A DNA stretch of 64,000 nt from CATOSK01 sp963665735 (lineage in GTDB: Bacteria; Chloroflexota; Dehalococcoidia; Lucifugimonadales; UBA3495): the NCBI GenBank assembly GCA_963665735.1, contig OY762444.1:62001-126000 (forward strand). The letters run 5' to 3'. Under the pieces are notes generated by a model, which was given only the letters and a program-made list of their open reading frames with translations, had not been told where the DNA came from and did not search any database. Of this stretch, positions 57,228 through 64,000 are shown piece after piece (the stretch's first letter is position 1; the number at the start of each line of letters is the position of its first letter). The translations under genes were made by a program, and so were the position numbers.

Positions 57228-57470
57228 TCATTTACGCTCTCGGTTCTCGGCCATCAATGACCAGACCAGGGCAACAATCCAGCAGATTGCCGTCCACCCC
57301 AGCAGAAAATTCAGGGCGAAAATAGCCAACGTATTCCTCTTGCGGCGCACGGCGGCGATTATTGTCGGCAACAGGTAAAACCCGAAGAAAATCAACAAGC
57401 CCGGGAGCAGCAGAATCCACGCCCAAACCGAAGACCAATATCCTCGCCAGTCCATCCCGAAGAATTCCAT
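57228..57470 (-). CDS. superinfection immunity family protein (PF14373-like)
   Basis: 80 residues with two membrane segments (about 13-37 and 47-70). LLPTIIAAVRRKRNT and ALNFLLGWTAICWIVALVWS are the family's landmarks, related to phage T4 Imm. In T4 the protein blocks DNA injection of a second phage. Chromosomal copies are widespread and their role is not known. It lies between purB and the HAD phosphatase gene; whether it serves phage exclusion here is open. Confidence 0.8.
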   Translation of the reverse strand: MEFFGMDWRGYWSSVWAWILLLPGLLIFFGFYLLPTIIAAVRRKRNTLAIFALNFLLGWTAICWIVALVWSLMAENRERK

Positions 57471-57507
57471 CTGCCGTCACACCCGACGCCTTTGCCGCAC
57501 CTAAGCC

Positions 57508-58188
57508 CTATCCGCCCGGTTCCCGCAGCGCCGCCAGAATATCCCCGAAATCCCGAAATGGCCGGAAGGGAATGTTCCTCCGCCCGCACTCTTCCGCCAG
57601 GTACTTGTGGGCGAAAACCACGTCGGCCCGTTCCGCCGCCTCCAGGTCCGAAAACCCGTCCCCGGCGAAAAACACCCGCCGCCCCCGGCTCTGGAACCCC
57701 TCGACAATCACGCCCTTGGAATTGCCCCGTTCCTCCTCCCCCGGGTAAGGGTAGTGGTAATGATATTGAATCCCGCCATCGTCAAAGCTGGTGTTCACCG
57801 AATACACCGGCACCTGGGGAAACCCCTCCCCTTCCAGCAACGCCTCGATGTAAAAGTCCAGCCCCTGGCTGACCACCGCCACCGGAATATCCCGTTCCTC
57901 GCAGTAGGCCGTCAACTCCCCGAAACGCGGGCGCAGGCTGGCGTTTTCCTTGACGTAGCTTTGCATTTCCGCCTTGCTGGCCCGGATGTTGGCGAAGGTG
58001 ATTTCCTGGTACTGTTTCAGGTTCAACTCACCGGCCCGGAACCGTTCCCGTACCTCCGTCCAATCCGGCGCGCCGAAACGGTAAAGCAACAACTCCGCCA
58101 CGTTCTGCGCCGCGGCGGTATCGTCGAAGTCGGTAAGGACGGCGGGAGGAAGGCTAGCGTTCCCGGAGCGACTGCCGGTAATCGTCAT
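57508..58188 (-). CDS. HAD superfamily phosphatase (MtnX-like)
   Basis: 226 residues. HAD motif I is LTDFDDTAAAQ (nucleophile Asp about 20 with DxD), motif II VAVVSQGLDF, and motif IV FFAGDGFSDLEAAERADVVF; the cap follows motif I (subclass IB). It resembles the MtnX/phosphoserine phosphatase-like group (2-hydroxy-3-keto-5-methylthiopentenyl-1-phosphate phosphatase), but no methionine-salvage gene is nearby. It overlaps the 3' end of purE by 35 nt, so its translation is probably coupled to it. Confidence 0.83.
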   Translation of the reverse strand: MTITGSRSGNASLPPAVLTDFDDTAAAQNVAELLLYRFGAPDWTEVRERFRAGELNLKQYQEITFANIRASKAEMQSYVKENASLRPRFGELTAYCEERDIPVAVVSQGLDFYIEALLEGEGFPQVPVYSVNTSFDDGGIQYHYHYPYPGEEERGNSKGVIVEGFQSRGRRVFFAGDGFSDLEAAERADVVFAHKYLAEECGRRNIPFRPFRDFGDILAALREPGG

Positions 58189-58612
58189 AAGCCTGTCTGA
58201 TTTCCGGGTGTTGCAGACCCAGAATCTCGGCGGCGAAGAAAGCCGCGTTTCGCGCTCCCCAACCGCCGACCGCCATGCACGCCACCGGAATCCCCGGCGG
58301 CATCTGCGCCGTTGCCAACAGCGAGTCCATCCCGTTCAACTCGCTGGAAGTCAACGGTATCCCGATGACCGGCAGGGTCGTCCACGAGGCCAGCACCCCG
58401 CCCAGCGCCGCCGAACCCCCGGCGGCGGAGATTAGCACCTGGATTCCGCGCTCCCGGGCCGTCGTGGCGTATTCCTGCACCCGCTCCGGCGTCCGGTGGG
58501 CCGACATGACCCGGACTTCGTAATCAATCTTCAATTGTTCCAGCGTGTTGATGGTCTCTTGCACCACCGGCTCATCGGTGGCGCTCCCCATCACGACTCC
58601 AACTAGCGGCAC
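58154..58612 (-). CDS. purE: N5-carboxyaminoimidazole ribonucleotide mutase
   Basis: 152 residues. VGVVMGSATDEPVVQETINT at the start, VRVMSAHRTPERVQEYA, ISAAGGSAALGGVLASWTTL and PVIGIPLTSSELNGMDSLLA are the class I PurE motifs. It moves the carboxyl group of N5-CAIR to give CAIR; PurK, its usual partner, is not in this window. It overlaps the HAD phosphatase gene at its 3' end. Confidence 0.96.
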   Translation of the reverse strand: MPLVGVVMGSATDEPVVQETINTLEQLKIDYEVRVMSAHRTPERVQEYATTARERGIQVLISAAGGSAALGGVLASWTTLPVIGIPLTSSELNGMDSLLATAQMPPGIPVACMAVGGWGARNAAFFAAEILGLQHPEIRQAYDDYRQSLRER

Positions 58613-58659
58613 GGCTTCTTACTCTCCTGACCTTAAATTTTTCCGACTAAAATCCCCAA

Positions 58660-59124
58660 TCAGACCTGCAACTCTTCCCGAAACGCCTCCAGCAACGCCT
58701 CTTCCAACGCTTCCCGCTCCGGGCGGATTGCGATTTCATTGACCTGCAAATACACCCCGTCCTCGGCCAAACCCAGGTCAACGATTATCTCCCGTTCCCC
58801 GTCTTCCTCCCAACTGAGCATGGAGCAAATGTAATCCGCGTCCTCTTCGTCATCCTCATCCAGGCTCAGCAGGTCCGAATCCTGCGCCGTTTCCTCCGAC
58901 GGCGGTTCCCACGACGAATAAGTTTCCACCGCCCCCTGCCCCTGGAGCAGCACCGAGTTCATGTCCTTCAACAATCCGTCGGTTCCCAGGGCGCCCGCCA
59001 ACCGGGTAAGCTGTTCCCGCTTGGATTGTCGGGCCGCCGCCTCTTCCTGGGCCAACCGCAGCCGTTCCTGCCGGACTTCGGCCAGTTCCGATTGCAGGGA
59101 ATTAAGGGTATCCGTCCAGGGCAT
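58660..59124 (-). CDS. hypothetical coiled-coil acidic protein
   Basis: 154 residues. A helical N-terminal half with heptad-like spacing (LNSLQSELAEVRQERLRLAQ) precedes a very acidic linker (SLDEDDEEDADYI) and a C-terminal part with NEIAIRPEREALEEALLEAF. I start at ATG 59124, with AAGGAG 7 nt upstream. It lies between purE and another hypothetical gene on the same strand. No family recognised; scaffold or regulatory roles are guesses. Confidence 0.6.
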   Translation of the reverse strand: MPWTDTLNSLQSELAEVRQERLRLAQEEAAARQSKREQLTRLAGALGTDGLLKDMNSVLLQGQGAVETYSSWEPPSEETAQDSDLLSLDEDDEEDADYICSMLSWEEDGEREIIVDLGLAEDGVYLQVNEIAIRPEREALEEALLEAFREELQV

Positions 59125-59209
59125 TTCCAGGCTCCTTGTACTTCTATGGCTCCCCGGTAACCCGGGAAAGGTCAAATCCAACGTTATCGAATTGGGCCGC
59201 CCCTTCATA

Positions 59210-59821
59210 TCAGCCCGGCTTTCGTTCCGGGCGCGTCAGCCAGTAGGCCATCTGGTCAACTTCCGCGAAATCGGCCAGCCCGAACCGCCGCAATACCCCG
59301 TGCAGAGCGTCCAGCAGGTCAATGTACCGCAACCCCCAGAGACCCCGCCGCAGCGTTCCCGGGTCCAGGCCCACTAACCGCAAAGCGCGCTCGGCGTTGC
59401 CGTTCCAGACCCCGAATAGGGTAGGTTCCCGCAGGCACAGCAGGTAGGAAACGAATTCCTTGCCGGCCCCGGCCAGTTTGTAAGCCCCTTCCTCCCCCAT
59501 ACTCTCGTCCAGCCGGCCCTCCAGCTTGATAGTATCATACAGCAGAAAGTCCAGGGAATCCCGGATTTCTTCGATGGGATTGGCCTGGAATTGCGCCGTG
59601 CGCCGGCTGTTCGATGCCCGGTACAGGGTCAATGCCTGGCCTTCCGTCAATTGGGGCAGGTTTTCCTCCGTAAGCCAGAGCCGATACTCACTGGCCGGTT
59701 CCCACCGCCTCCGGTTGTAGGCCGCCAACTCTCCCCCGGCCAGGGCCGCCCGGAAAGCGTCGCCCAACTCTGCCGGGTTCCCGCCTCTCAACTGTTGGGC
59801 GTTGCCGGGTTGGGCAACCAT
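59210..59821 (-). CDS. hypothetical protein, 203 residues
   Basis: Soluble, mixed helix/strand protein. GNPAELGDAFRAALAGGELA and NPIEEIRDSLDFLLYDTIKL with LREPTLFGVWNGNAERALRL in the middle look like an orderly globular domain. I do not recognise the family with confidence; PTLFGVWN recalls domains in restriction-related proteins, but the match is weak. Its start lies inside the last 34 nt of purD, so the two are coupled. Confidence 0.6.
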   Translation of the reverse strand: MVAQPGNAQQLRGGNPAELGDAFRAALAGGELAAYNRRRWEPASEYRLWLTEENLPQLTEGQALTLYRASNSRRTAQFQANPIEEIRDSLDFLLYDTIKLEGRLDESMGEEGAYKLAGAGKEFVSYLLCLREPTLFGVWNGNAERALRLVGLDPGTLRRGLWGLRYIDLLDALHGVLRRFGLADFAEVDQMAYWLTRPERKPG

Positions 59822-61128
59822 GTCCCTTCCTTTCCCGAGGCTGTCGGTTCCCAGGCGTCCCTACCCCCTATGTCGGCGCGCCCGATGTCCCTCCGATAAT
59901 AGGCCCCTAGAAAACTGATGGTCTCCACCCGCCGGTAAGCGTTGGCCCTGGCTTCTTCCAGTGATTCCCCCCAACCCGTGACCGTCAGGACCCGGCCCCC
60001 GGCGGTGACGACGCTTTCCCCCGGCCCGGCCTTGGTTCCGGCGTGAAAAACCATCGTGTTGGGAATGTCCCATTCCAGGCCGGAGATTGCAAACCCCGTT
60101 TCGTAATGGCCGGGGTATCCCCCGGAAGTCATCACCACCCCGACGCGGGCCTCATCCCGCCAGACGACCGGCGTTTTAGACAACCGCCCTTCCACGCAAG
60201 CCAGCATCACCTCCACCGGATCGCTGTCCAGCAGCGGCAGAATCACCTGCGCCTCCGGGTCACCGAAACGGCAATTGAACTCCAGAACCCTGGGGCCTTC
60301 CGGCGTCAGCATCAACCCGGCGTAAAGTGTCCCCCGGTAGGGAATCCCCCGGCCGGCCAATGCCCGGACAGTGGGCTTGATTATGGCGTCTCCAATCCAC
60401 CCTGCCAGGTCTGAACTCCAAAAGGCTGGGGGCGAAAAGCTGCCCATGCCCCCGGTGTTGGGACCTTGGTCGCCGTCGCCAACCTGCTTGTAATCGCAGG
60501 CCGCGGCCAGGGCGGAGACGTTTTCCCCGTCGCAAAATGCGAAAACGCTAATCTCCGGCCCGGTCAAAAATTCCTCGATTACCACCGTTTCCCCGGACGC
60601 CTCGAAAACCCGGTCCGACATACAGGCCGACACCGCCATCGCCGCCTCTTCCGGCCCTCGGCAAACGGTGACGCCTTTCCCCGCCGCCAGTCCGTCGGCC
60701 TTGACCACCAGCGGCCCGCCGTGGGACGCCACGAAGTCCAACGCTGGCCGGGCCTCCCGGAACACCCGGTACTCCGGGCCGGGTATGCCCGCCTCCGCCA
60801 TCAAGTCCCGCGCAAAACCCTTGCTGGCCTCAATTCGCGCCGCCGCCGCGCTGGGGCCGAAAGCTGGAATCCCGGCGGCATCCAGTTCGTCCGCCAGCCC
60901 GTTAGCCAGGGGCGCCTCCGGCCCGACGACCACCAGGTCTATCCGGTGTTCCCTAGCCGCCGACACCACCGCCGGCACGTCCTCCGGGTTAATGTCCAGG
61001 TTGACGGCGACCTGCGCCGTGCCGGCATTCCCCCCGGCCACCCAAAGGCCCGATACTTGCGGACTTTGTTTCAACCGCCACGCCAGCGCGTGTTCCCGCC
61101 CTCCGGAGCCAACTACCAGTACCCGCAC
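59788..61128 (-). CDS. purD: phosphoribosylamine-glycine ligase
   Basis: 446 residues of GAR synthetase. VRVLVVGSGGREHALAWRLK at the N-terminus, VGPEAPLANGLADELDAAGI, ATP-grasp elements GGPLVVKADGLAAGKGVTVC, EEFLTGPEISVFAFCDGE and LEFNCRFGDPEAQVILPLLD are present. The start is GTG 61128, with AAGGGGG 5 nt upstream; longer frames reach into the guaA gap. It catalyses the second step of purine synthesis. It lies 40 nt after guaA and overlaps the next gene by 34 nt. Confidence 0.96.
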   Translation of the reverse strand: MRVLVVGSGGREHALAWRLKQSPQVSGLWVAGGNAGTAQVAVNLDINPEDVPAVVSAAREHRIDLVVVGPEAPLANGLADELDAAGIPAFGPSAAAARIEASKGFARDLMAEAGIPGPEYRVFREARPALDFVASHGGPLVVKADGLAAGKGVTVCRGPEEAAMAVSACMSDRVFEASGETVVIEEFLTGPEISVFAFCDGENVSALAAACDYKQVGDGDQGPNTGGMGSFSPPAFWSSDLAGWIGDAIIKPTVRALAGRGIPYRGTLYAGLMLTPEGPRVLEFNCRFGDPEAQVILPLLDSDPVEVMLACVEGRLSKTPVVWRDEARVGVVMTSGGYPGHYETGFAISGLEWDIPNTMVFHAGTKAGPGESVVTAGGRVLTVTGWGESLEEARANAYRRVETISFLGAYYRRDIGRADIGGRDAWEPTASGKEGTWLPNPATPNS

Positions 61129-61168
61129 CGCCGCCCCCTTGGTGACTGCGCCGCCGTTGCGACTCCCA

Positions 61169-62755
61169 TCATTCCCACTCAATCGTCCCCGGCGGCTTGC
61201 TGGTAATGTCGTAAACCACCCGGTTGACCCCCTCCACTTCGTTGACGATGCGGTTGGACATCCGCGCCAGCAACTCATGGGGCAGCCGCACCCAGTCCGC
61301 CGTCATGGCGTCGTCGCTGGAAACGGCCCGGATGGCGCAAACGTGCCCGTAGGTGCGGAAATCTCCCATGACCCCTACCGTCCGGTTGTCGCTTAACACG
61401 GCGAAACTCTGCCAAATGTCATCGTACAGGCCGGCCTCCCGCACTTCCTCCAGTACGATGGCATCGCACCCCCGCAGGATTTCCAACCGCTCCCGCGTGA
61501 CTTCCCCGATAATCCTAATCGCCAAACCGGGGCCGGGAAAGGGCTGCCGGTTGATAATGTCCCTGGGAATCCCCAACTTCAACCCCACGTCCCGCACTTC
61601 GTCCTTGAACAGGTAGCGCAGCGGCTCCACCAGTTTAAGCTCCATCCGCTCCGGCAAGCCGCCGACGTTGTGGTGGGTCTTGATGCGGGCCGACATCCGG
61701 TTGTCCGGTGTTTCGCTCTCGATAACGTCCGGGTACAAAGTCCCCTGCGCCAGGTATTCCGTATCCGAAAGCTCCGCCGCCGCCTCTTCAAACACCCGGA
61801 TAAACTCTTCCCCGATGTTCTTCCGTTTCTGCTCCGGGTCGGTGACGTTGTGCAGCCGGGCCAGGAACCGCTCGCTGGCGTCCACGTACATCAGATTGAG
61901 GCCCATTCCTGCCTTGAAAGTGTCCTGCACCGCCTCCGCTTCGCCTCGCCGAAGCAGTCCGTTGTTGACGAAAATGCAGGTCAACCGCTCGCCGATGGCG
62001 CGATTCAACAGCGCCGCCGTAACCGCCGAATCCACCCCGCCCGACAGCGCGCAGATAACCCGTCCATCGCCTACCTGTCCCCGGATGCGGTCAATGGTAT
62101 CCCCCAAAAAGTTCCCGGGCGTCCATCCCTGGAGACAGCCGCAAATTTCCCGCAAAAAATTCTGGATAATCCCGCCGCCCAGCGGGGTATGCGCTACTTC
62201 CGGGTGAAACTGCAACCCGAAAATTCCCTTGTCGTTGCCGATGGCCGCCAGCGCCGAATTGTCGGTCTGCCCGATGGACTCAAACCCCTCCGGCAGCGAC
62301 TCTACCCGGTCGCCGTGGCTCATCCACACTTCCACCGAGTCCGGCAGTCCCTTGAACAGCTGACAATTTCCGCCGCCCCGTTGCAGTTCCGCATGACCGT
62401 ATTCCCGCCGCTCGCCCGGCGCGACTGTTCCCCCCAGCCGGTGTACCAACGCCTGCATCCCGTAGCAAATCCCCAGCACCGGCAGCCCGCAGTCCAGCGC
62501 CCATTGGGGAACCGACGGCGCCCCGTCGTCATAGACGCTGGCCGGCCCGCCGGACAAAATGACGCCTTTCGGTATGACCCGTTGGGTGGCTCGTTCCCAG
62601 GTGGCCGACGCCGGAACAATCTCCGAATAGACCCGCAACTCCCGCACCCGCCGCGCTATCAAGTGCGTGTATTGCGAACCGAAGTCCACCACCACGATGC
62701 CCTCATTTCGCGCCCCGGCATAGTCCGTCGGGTTGTTGCCGTAGCTGCTTGTCAT
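61169..62755 (-). CDS. guaA: GMP synthase (glutamine-hydrolysing)
   Basis: 528 residues. The glutamine amidotransferase domain has LGICYGMQALVH (Cys nucleophile) and LQFHPEVAHTPLG. The ATP-pyrophosphatase domain has ALSGGVDSAVTAALLNRAIG, and the C-terminal dimerisation domain ends PGTIEWE, as usual. It converts XMP to GMP. It is the first gene of the minus-strand purine series. The start ATG 62755 (MTSSYGNN) is preferred over a longer frame to 62980 that runs through a repeat. Confidence 0.97.
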   Translation of the reverse strand: MTSSYGNNPTDYAGARNEGIVVVDFGSQYTHLIARRVRELRVYSEIVPASATWERATQRVIPKGVILSGGPASVYDDGAPSVPQWALDCGLPVLGICYGMQALVHRLGGTVAPGERREYGHAELQRGGGNCQLFKGLPDSVEVWMSHGDRVESLPEGFESIGQTDNSALAAIGNDKGIFGLQFHPEVAHTPLGGGIIQNFLREICGCLQGWTPGNFLGDTIDRIRGQVGDGRVICALSGGVDSAVTAALLNRAIGERLTCIFVNNGLLRRGEAEAVQDTFKAGMGLNLMYVDASERFLARLHNVTDPEQKRKNIGEEFIRVFEEAAAELSDTEYLAQGTLYPDVIESETPDNRMSARIKTHHNVGGLPERMELKLVEPLRYLFKDEVRDVGLKLGIPRDIINRQPFPGPGLAIRIIGEVTRERLEILRGCDAIVLEEVREAGLYDDIWQSFAVLSDNRTVGVMGDFRTYGHVCAIRAVSSDDAMTADWVRLPHELLARMSNRIVNEVEGVNRVVYDITSKPPGTIEWE

Positions 62756-62926
62756 AAAATCCCCAGCCTCGGAACCGTCTGGAAAATCCCCATCCATCGC
62801 TCCCGTCATTATCCGGCAATCGCCCCCAAAATTCCACACTGCCCCAACCAACCTTGCCCTTTTTGCACGACCCAACAAAACCCCTGGGTAGGGTGGGGAT
62901 GGAGGTGAAACCCATGCGCCCACCCC

Positions 62927-62985
62927 GTCATTCCGGCGAAAGCCGGAATCCAGAAATCCTAAGCCCGCACCAATCCCCACGTTGC
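62927..62985. repeat. GTCATTCCGG palindromic repeat with tail
   Basis: One copy of the common palindrome and its tail in the 348-base gap between guaA and the YrdC gene. A TAGGGTGGGGATGGAGGTGA stretch (62889-62908), half of the C-rich/G-rich repeat, lies before it. No gene is present. Confidence 0.75.
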
Positions 62986-63103
62986 CAGAAAATCCGAATC
63001 CCCTTTCCCACGGGGATAAGCACGGGGTGGGGCCAATACCCTCATCTCAAAAAATTCGCCCCATTCTCGATTACGTGCTAAACTCTAAATTCGGGAAAGT
63101 CAA

Positions 63104-63742
63104 ATGACCCAACAGAGCCAAATTACCAACCCCCGGCAGTCCCGGGACTTGGAACAAGCCCTCGCAGCCTTGAAGGCCGGGAGGGTTGTAGCCCTGCCCA
63201 CCGATACCCTTTACGGCTTGGCCGCCCCGGTTTTTGACGAAGGCGCCCTGCAAAAAATCTTCGTCGTCAAGGGCCGCCCGGCGGGAATGGCCTTGCCCGT
63301 TCTGGTGGACGGTTGGCCGACGGCGGAACGGGTAGCCGCCGAAGTCCCCGACGTTGCTCGCCGACTGGCCGAAAAATTCTGGCCCGGCCCCTTGACCCTG
63401 GTAGTAACCGCCGCGCCCGATTTGTCACCCCTGGTCACCGGCGGCGGCACCACCGTCGGCGTCCGCAGCCCCGACCACTGGATACCCCAAGAACTAGTCC
63501 GCCGATTGGGGCAGCCCATCACCGGCACCAGCGCCAACCGCAGCGGCAGCCCCGACTCGACCACCTTGGCGGAACTCCGGCGGGAATTGGGCAACGACGT
63601 GGACTACATAATCGAAACCGGCCCTTCTCCCTTGGGTGTTGCCTCCACCGTGGTTGACCTCACCGGCGACGCGCCCAAGCTCTTGCGGGAAGGGGCCGTC
63701 AAGTTTGACCGGATTCTCCAAGCTGTCGCGGGTTGCGACTAA
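63104..63742 (+). CDS. tsaC: threonylcarbamoyl-AMP synthase (YrdC/Sua5 family)
   Basis: 212 residues. RVVALPTDTLYGLAAPVFDE (about 27-46), VVKGRPAGMALPVLVDGWPT, WPGPLTLVV, VGVRSPDHWIPQELVRRLGQ and TGTSANRSGSPD are the YrdC signature motifs. It makes threonylcarbamoyl-AMP for the t6A modification of tRNA. The length fits the single-domain TsaC type without the Sua5 extension. It is on the plus strand, divergent from guaA. Confidence 0.95.
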   Translation: MTQQSQITNPRQSRDLEQALAALKAGRVVALPTDTLYGLAAPVFDEGALQKIFVVKGRPAGMALPVLVDGWPTAERVAAEVPDVARRLAEKFWPGPLTLVVTAAPDLSPLVTGGGTTVGVRSPDHWIPQELVRRLGQPITGTSANRSGSPDSTTLAELRRELGNDVDYIIETGPSPLGVASTVVDLTGDAPKLLREGAVKFDRILQAVAGCD

Positions 63743-63787
63743 CCCCGCCGCCCTTGTCCCAGCCTACCCAACAGGTCGGGTGAAACC

Positions 63788-64000
63788 ATTACGCAAGCAG
63801 TCACATTCGACACTTACCGCCAGGCGGTTGACCGGGAACTGCGGGCCTTGTTTGCCCCCCGGCAAGGCGTTCTTTACGATATGCTCCGCTATCAACTGGG
63901 CTGGACTGACCAACAGGGCCAACCCCAGGATGGAGCGGTGGAACTTGCCTTCCCCGGCATCCTGGCCCTGACGGCTTGCGAATCCTTGTCCGGCGATTAC
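63788..64000 (+). CDS. polyprenyl synthase N-terminus, cut by window edge
   Basis: The translated frame reads VTFDTYRQAVDRELRALF, GVLYDMLRYQLGWTDQQ and FPGILALTACESLSGDY, as in the first 70 residues of Chloroflexota polyprenyl diphosphate synthases. The aspartate-rich motifs would follow beyond position 64000. The start is unclear: no ATG, GTG or TTG lies at a good place in this frame. I set the boundary at an ATT codon (63788) after GGTCGGGTGA. A GTG at 63780 is in another frame. A true start by rare codon, a frameshift or a sequencing error are all possible. Confidence 0.55.
   Translation, partial: MTQAVTFDTYRQAVDRELRALFAPRQGVLYDMLRYQLGWTDQQGQPQDGAVELAFPGILALTACESLSGDY

Noticed and set aside
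63636..63971. 111-codon frame overlapping the YrdC and polyprenyl synthase genes
   Set aside because: It is out of frame with both homologous proteins and has no domain.

Overview
The window is GC-rich, densely coding DNA with ordinary bacterial gene structure: Shine-Dalgarno sites, frequent GTG/TTG starts, and many 1-20 nt overlaps. The gene set is compatible with a free-living Chloroflexota bacterium of the Dehalococcoidia/SAR202 kind. It includes several thiamine-diphosphate enzymes, M20 amidohydrolases, MmgE/PrpD, an LLM-class flavin oxidoreductase, LutABC, ThyX-like and DUF3105 proteins. That placement is inference from gene content, not a phylogeny. The intergenic regions carry at least six families of short dispersed palindromic repeats and two families of longer miniature inverted-repeat elements.

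Layout. 0-3.5 kb: a Gld-like ABC exporter operon on the minus strand. 3.8-7.6 kb: polyamine genes (speD, speB), an S2P-type protease and a cysteine desulfurase. 7.9-13.4 kb: a lipoprotein, a tandem pair of M20 amidohydrolases, glycerate kinase and an SRPBCC protein. 13.7-17.6 kb: lutABC followed by an MNT/HEPN pair. 18.0-19.7 kb: the first thiamine-diphosphate enzyme. 20.0-22.9 kb: thioredoxin plus the selenocysteine tRNA, then a 1.5 kb repeat island with a possible RNA locus and a small bracketed gene. 23.0-26.2 kb: an RlmD-Maf fusion and Tat genes. 26.3-33.9 kb: Lpd, E2 with a doubled E3-binding domain, a second thiamine-diphosphate enzyme, a methyltransferase, a double ThyX-like protein and a GlcG/HbpS protein. 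33.9-43.7 kb, minus strand: a zinc ribbon, anti-sigma and ECF sigma factors, MmgE/PrpD, an LLM oxidoreductase, an alpha/beta hydrolase and a 1214-residue CHAT-like/STAND/TPR protein. 43.9-50.9 kb: a PNPOx-like protein, an acyl-CoA synthetase, a third thiamine-diphosphate enzyme and two peptide-type ABC permeases. 51.3-52.2 kb: an unannotated selenocysteine-containing glutaredoxin-like gene and a thioredoxin-like gene. 52.4-62.8 kb, minus strand: a guaA-purD-purE-purB-purC-purS purine cluster with hypothetical genes between. 63.1 kb to the end: threonylcarbamoyl-AMP synthase and the start of a polyprenyl synthase.

The strongest discovery is a pair of features 31 kb apart that support each other. 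The tRNA-Sec gene (anticodon TCA) at 20472-20568 shows that UGA can be read as selenocysteine. The gene at 51331-51546 has an in-frame TGA at the active-site position of a glutaredoxin fold, a perfect Shine-Dalgarno, a promoter with 17-nt spacing, and a SECIS-like hairpin 20 nt after the TGA. Other points of interest are the RlmD-Maf fusion, the tandem ThyX-like protein with complementary motif loss, the duplicated E3-binding domain, the degenerate CHAT/STAND protein, the degenerate MNT protein, and the 95-bp and about 164-bp miniature elements.
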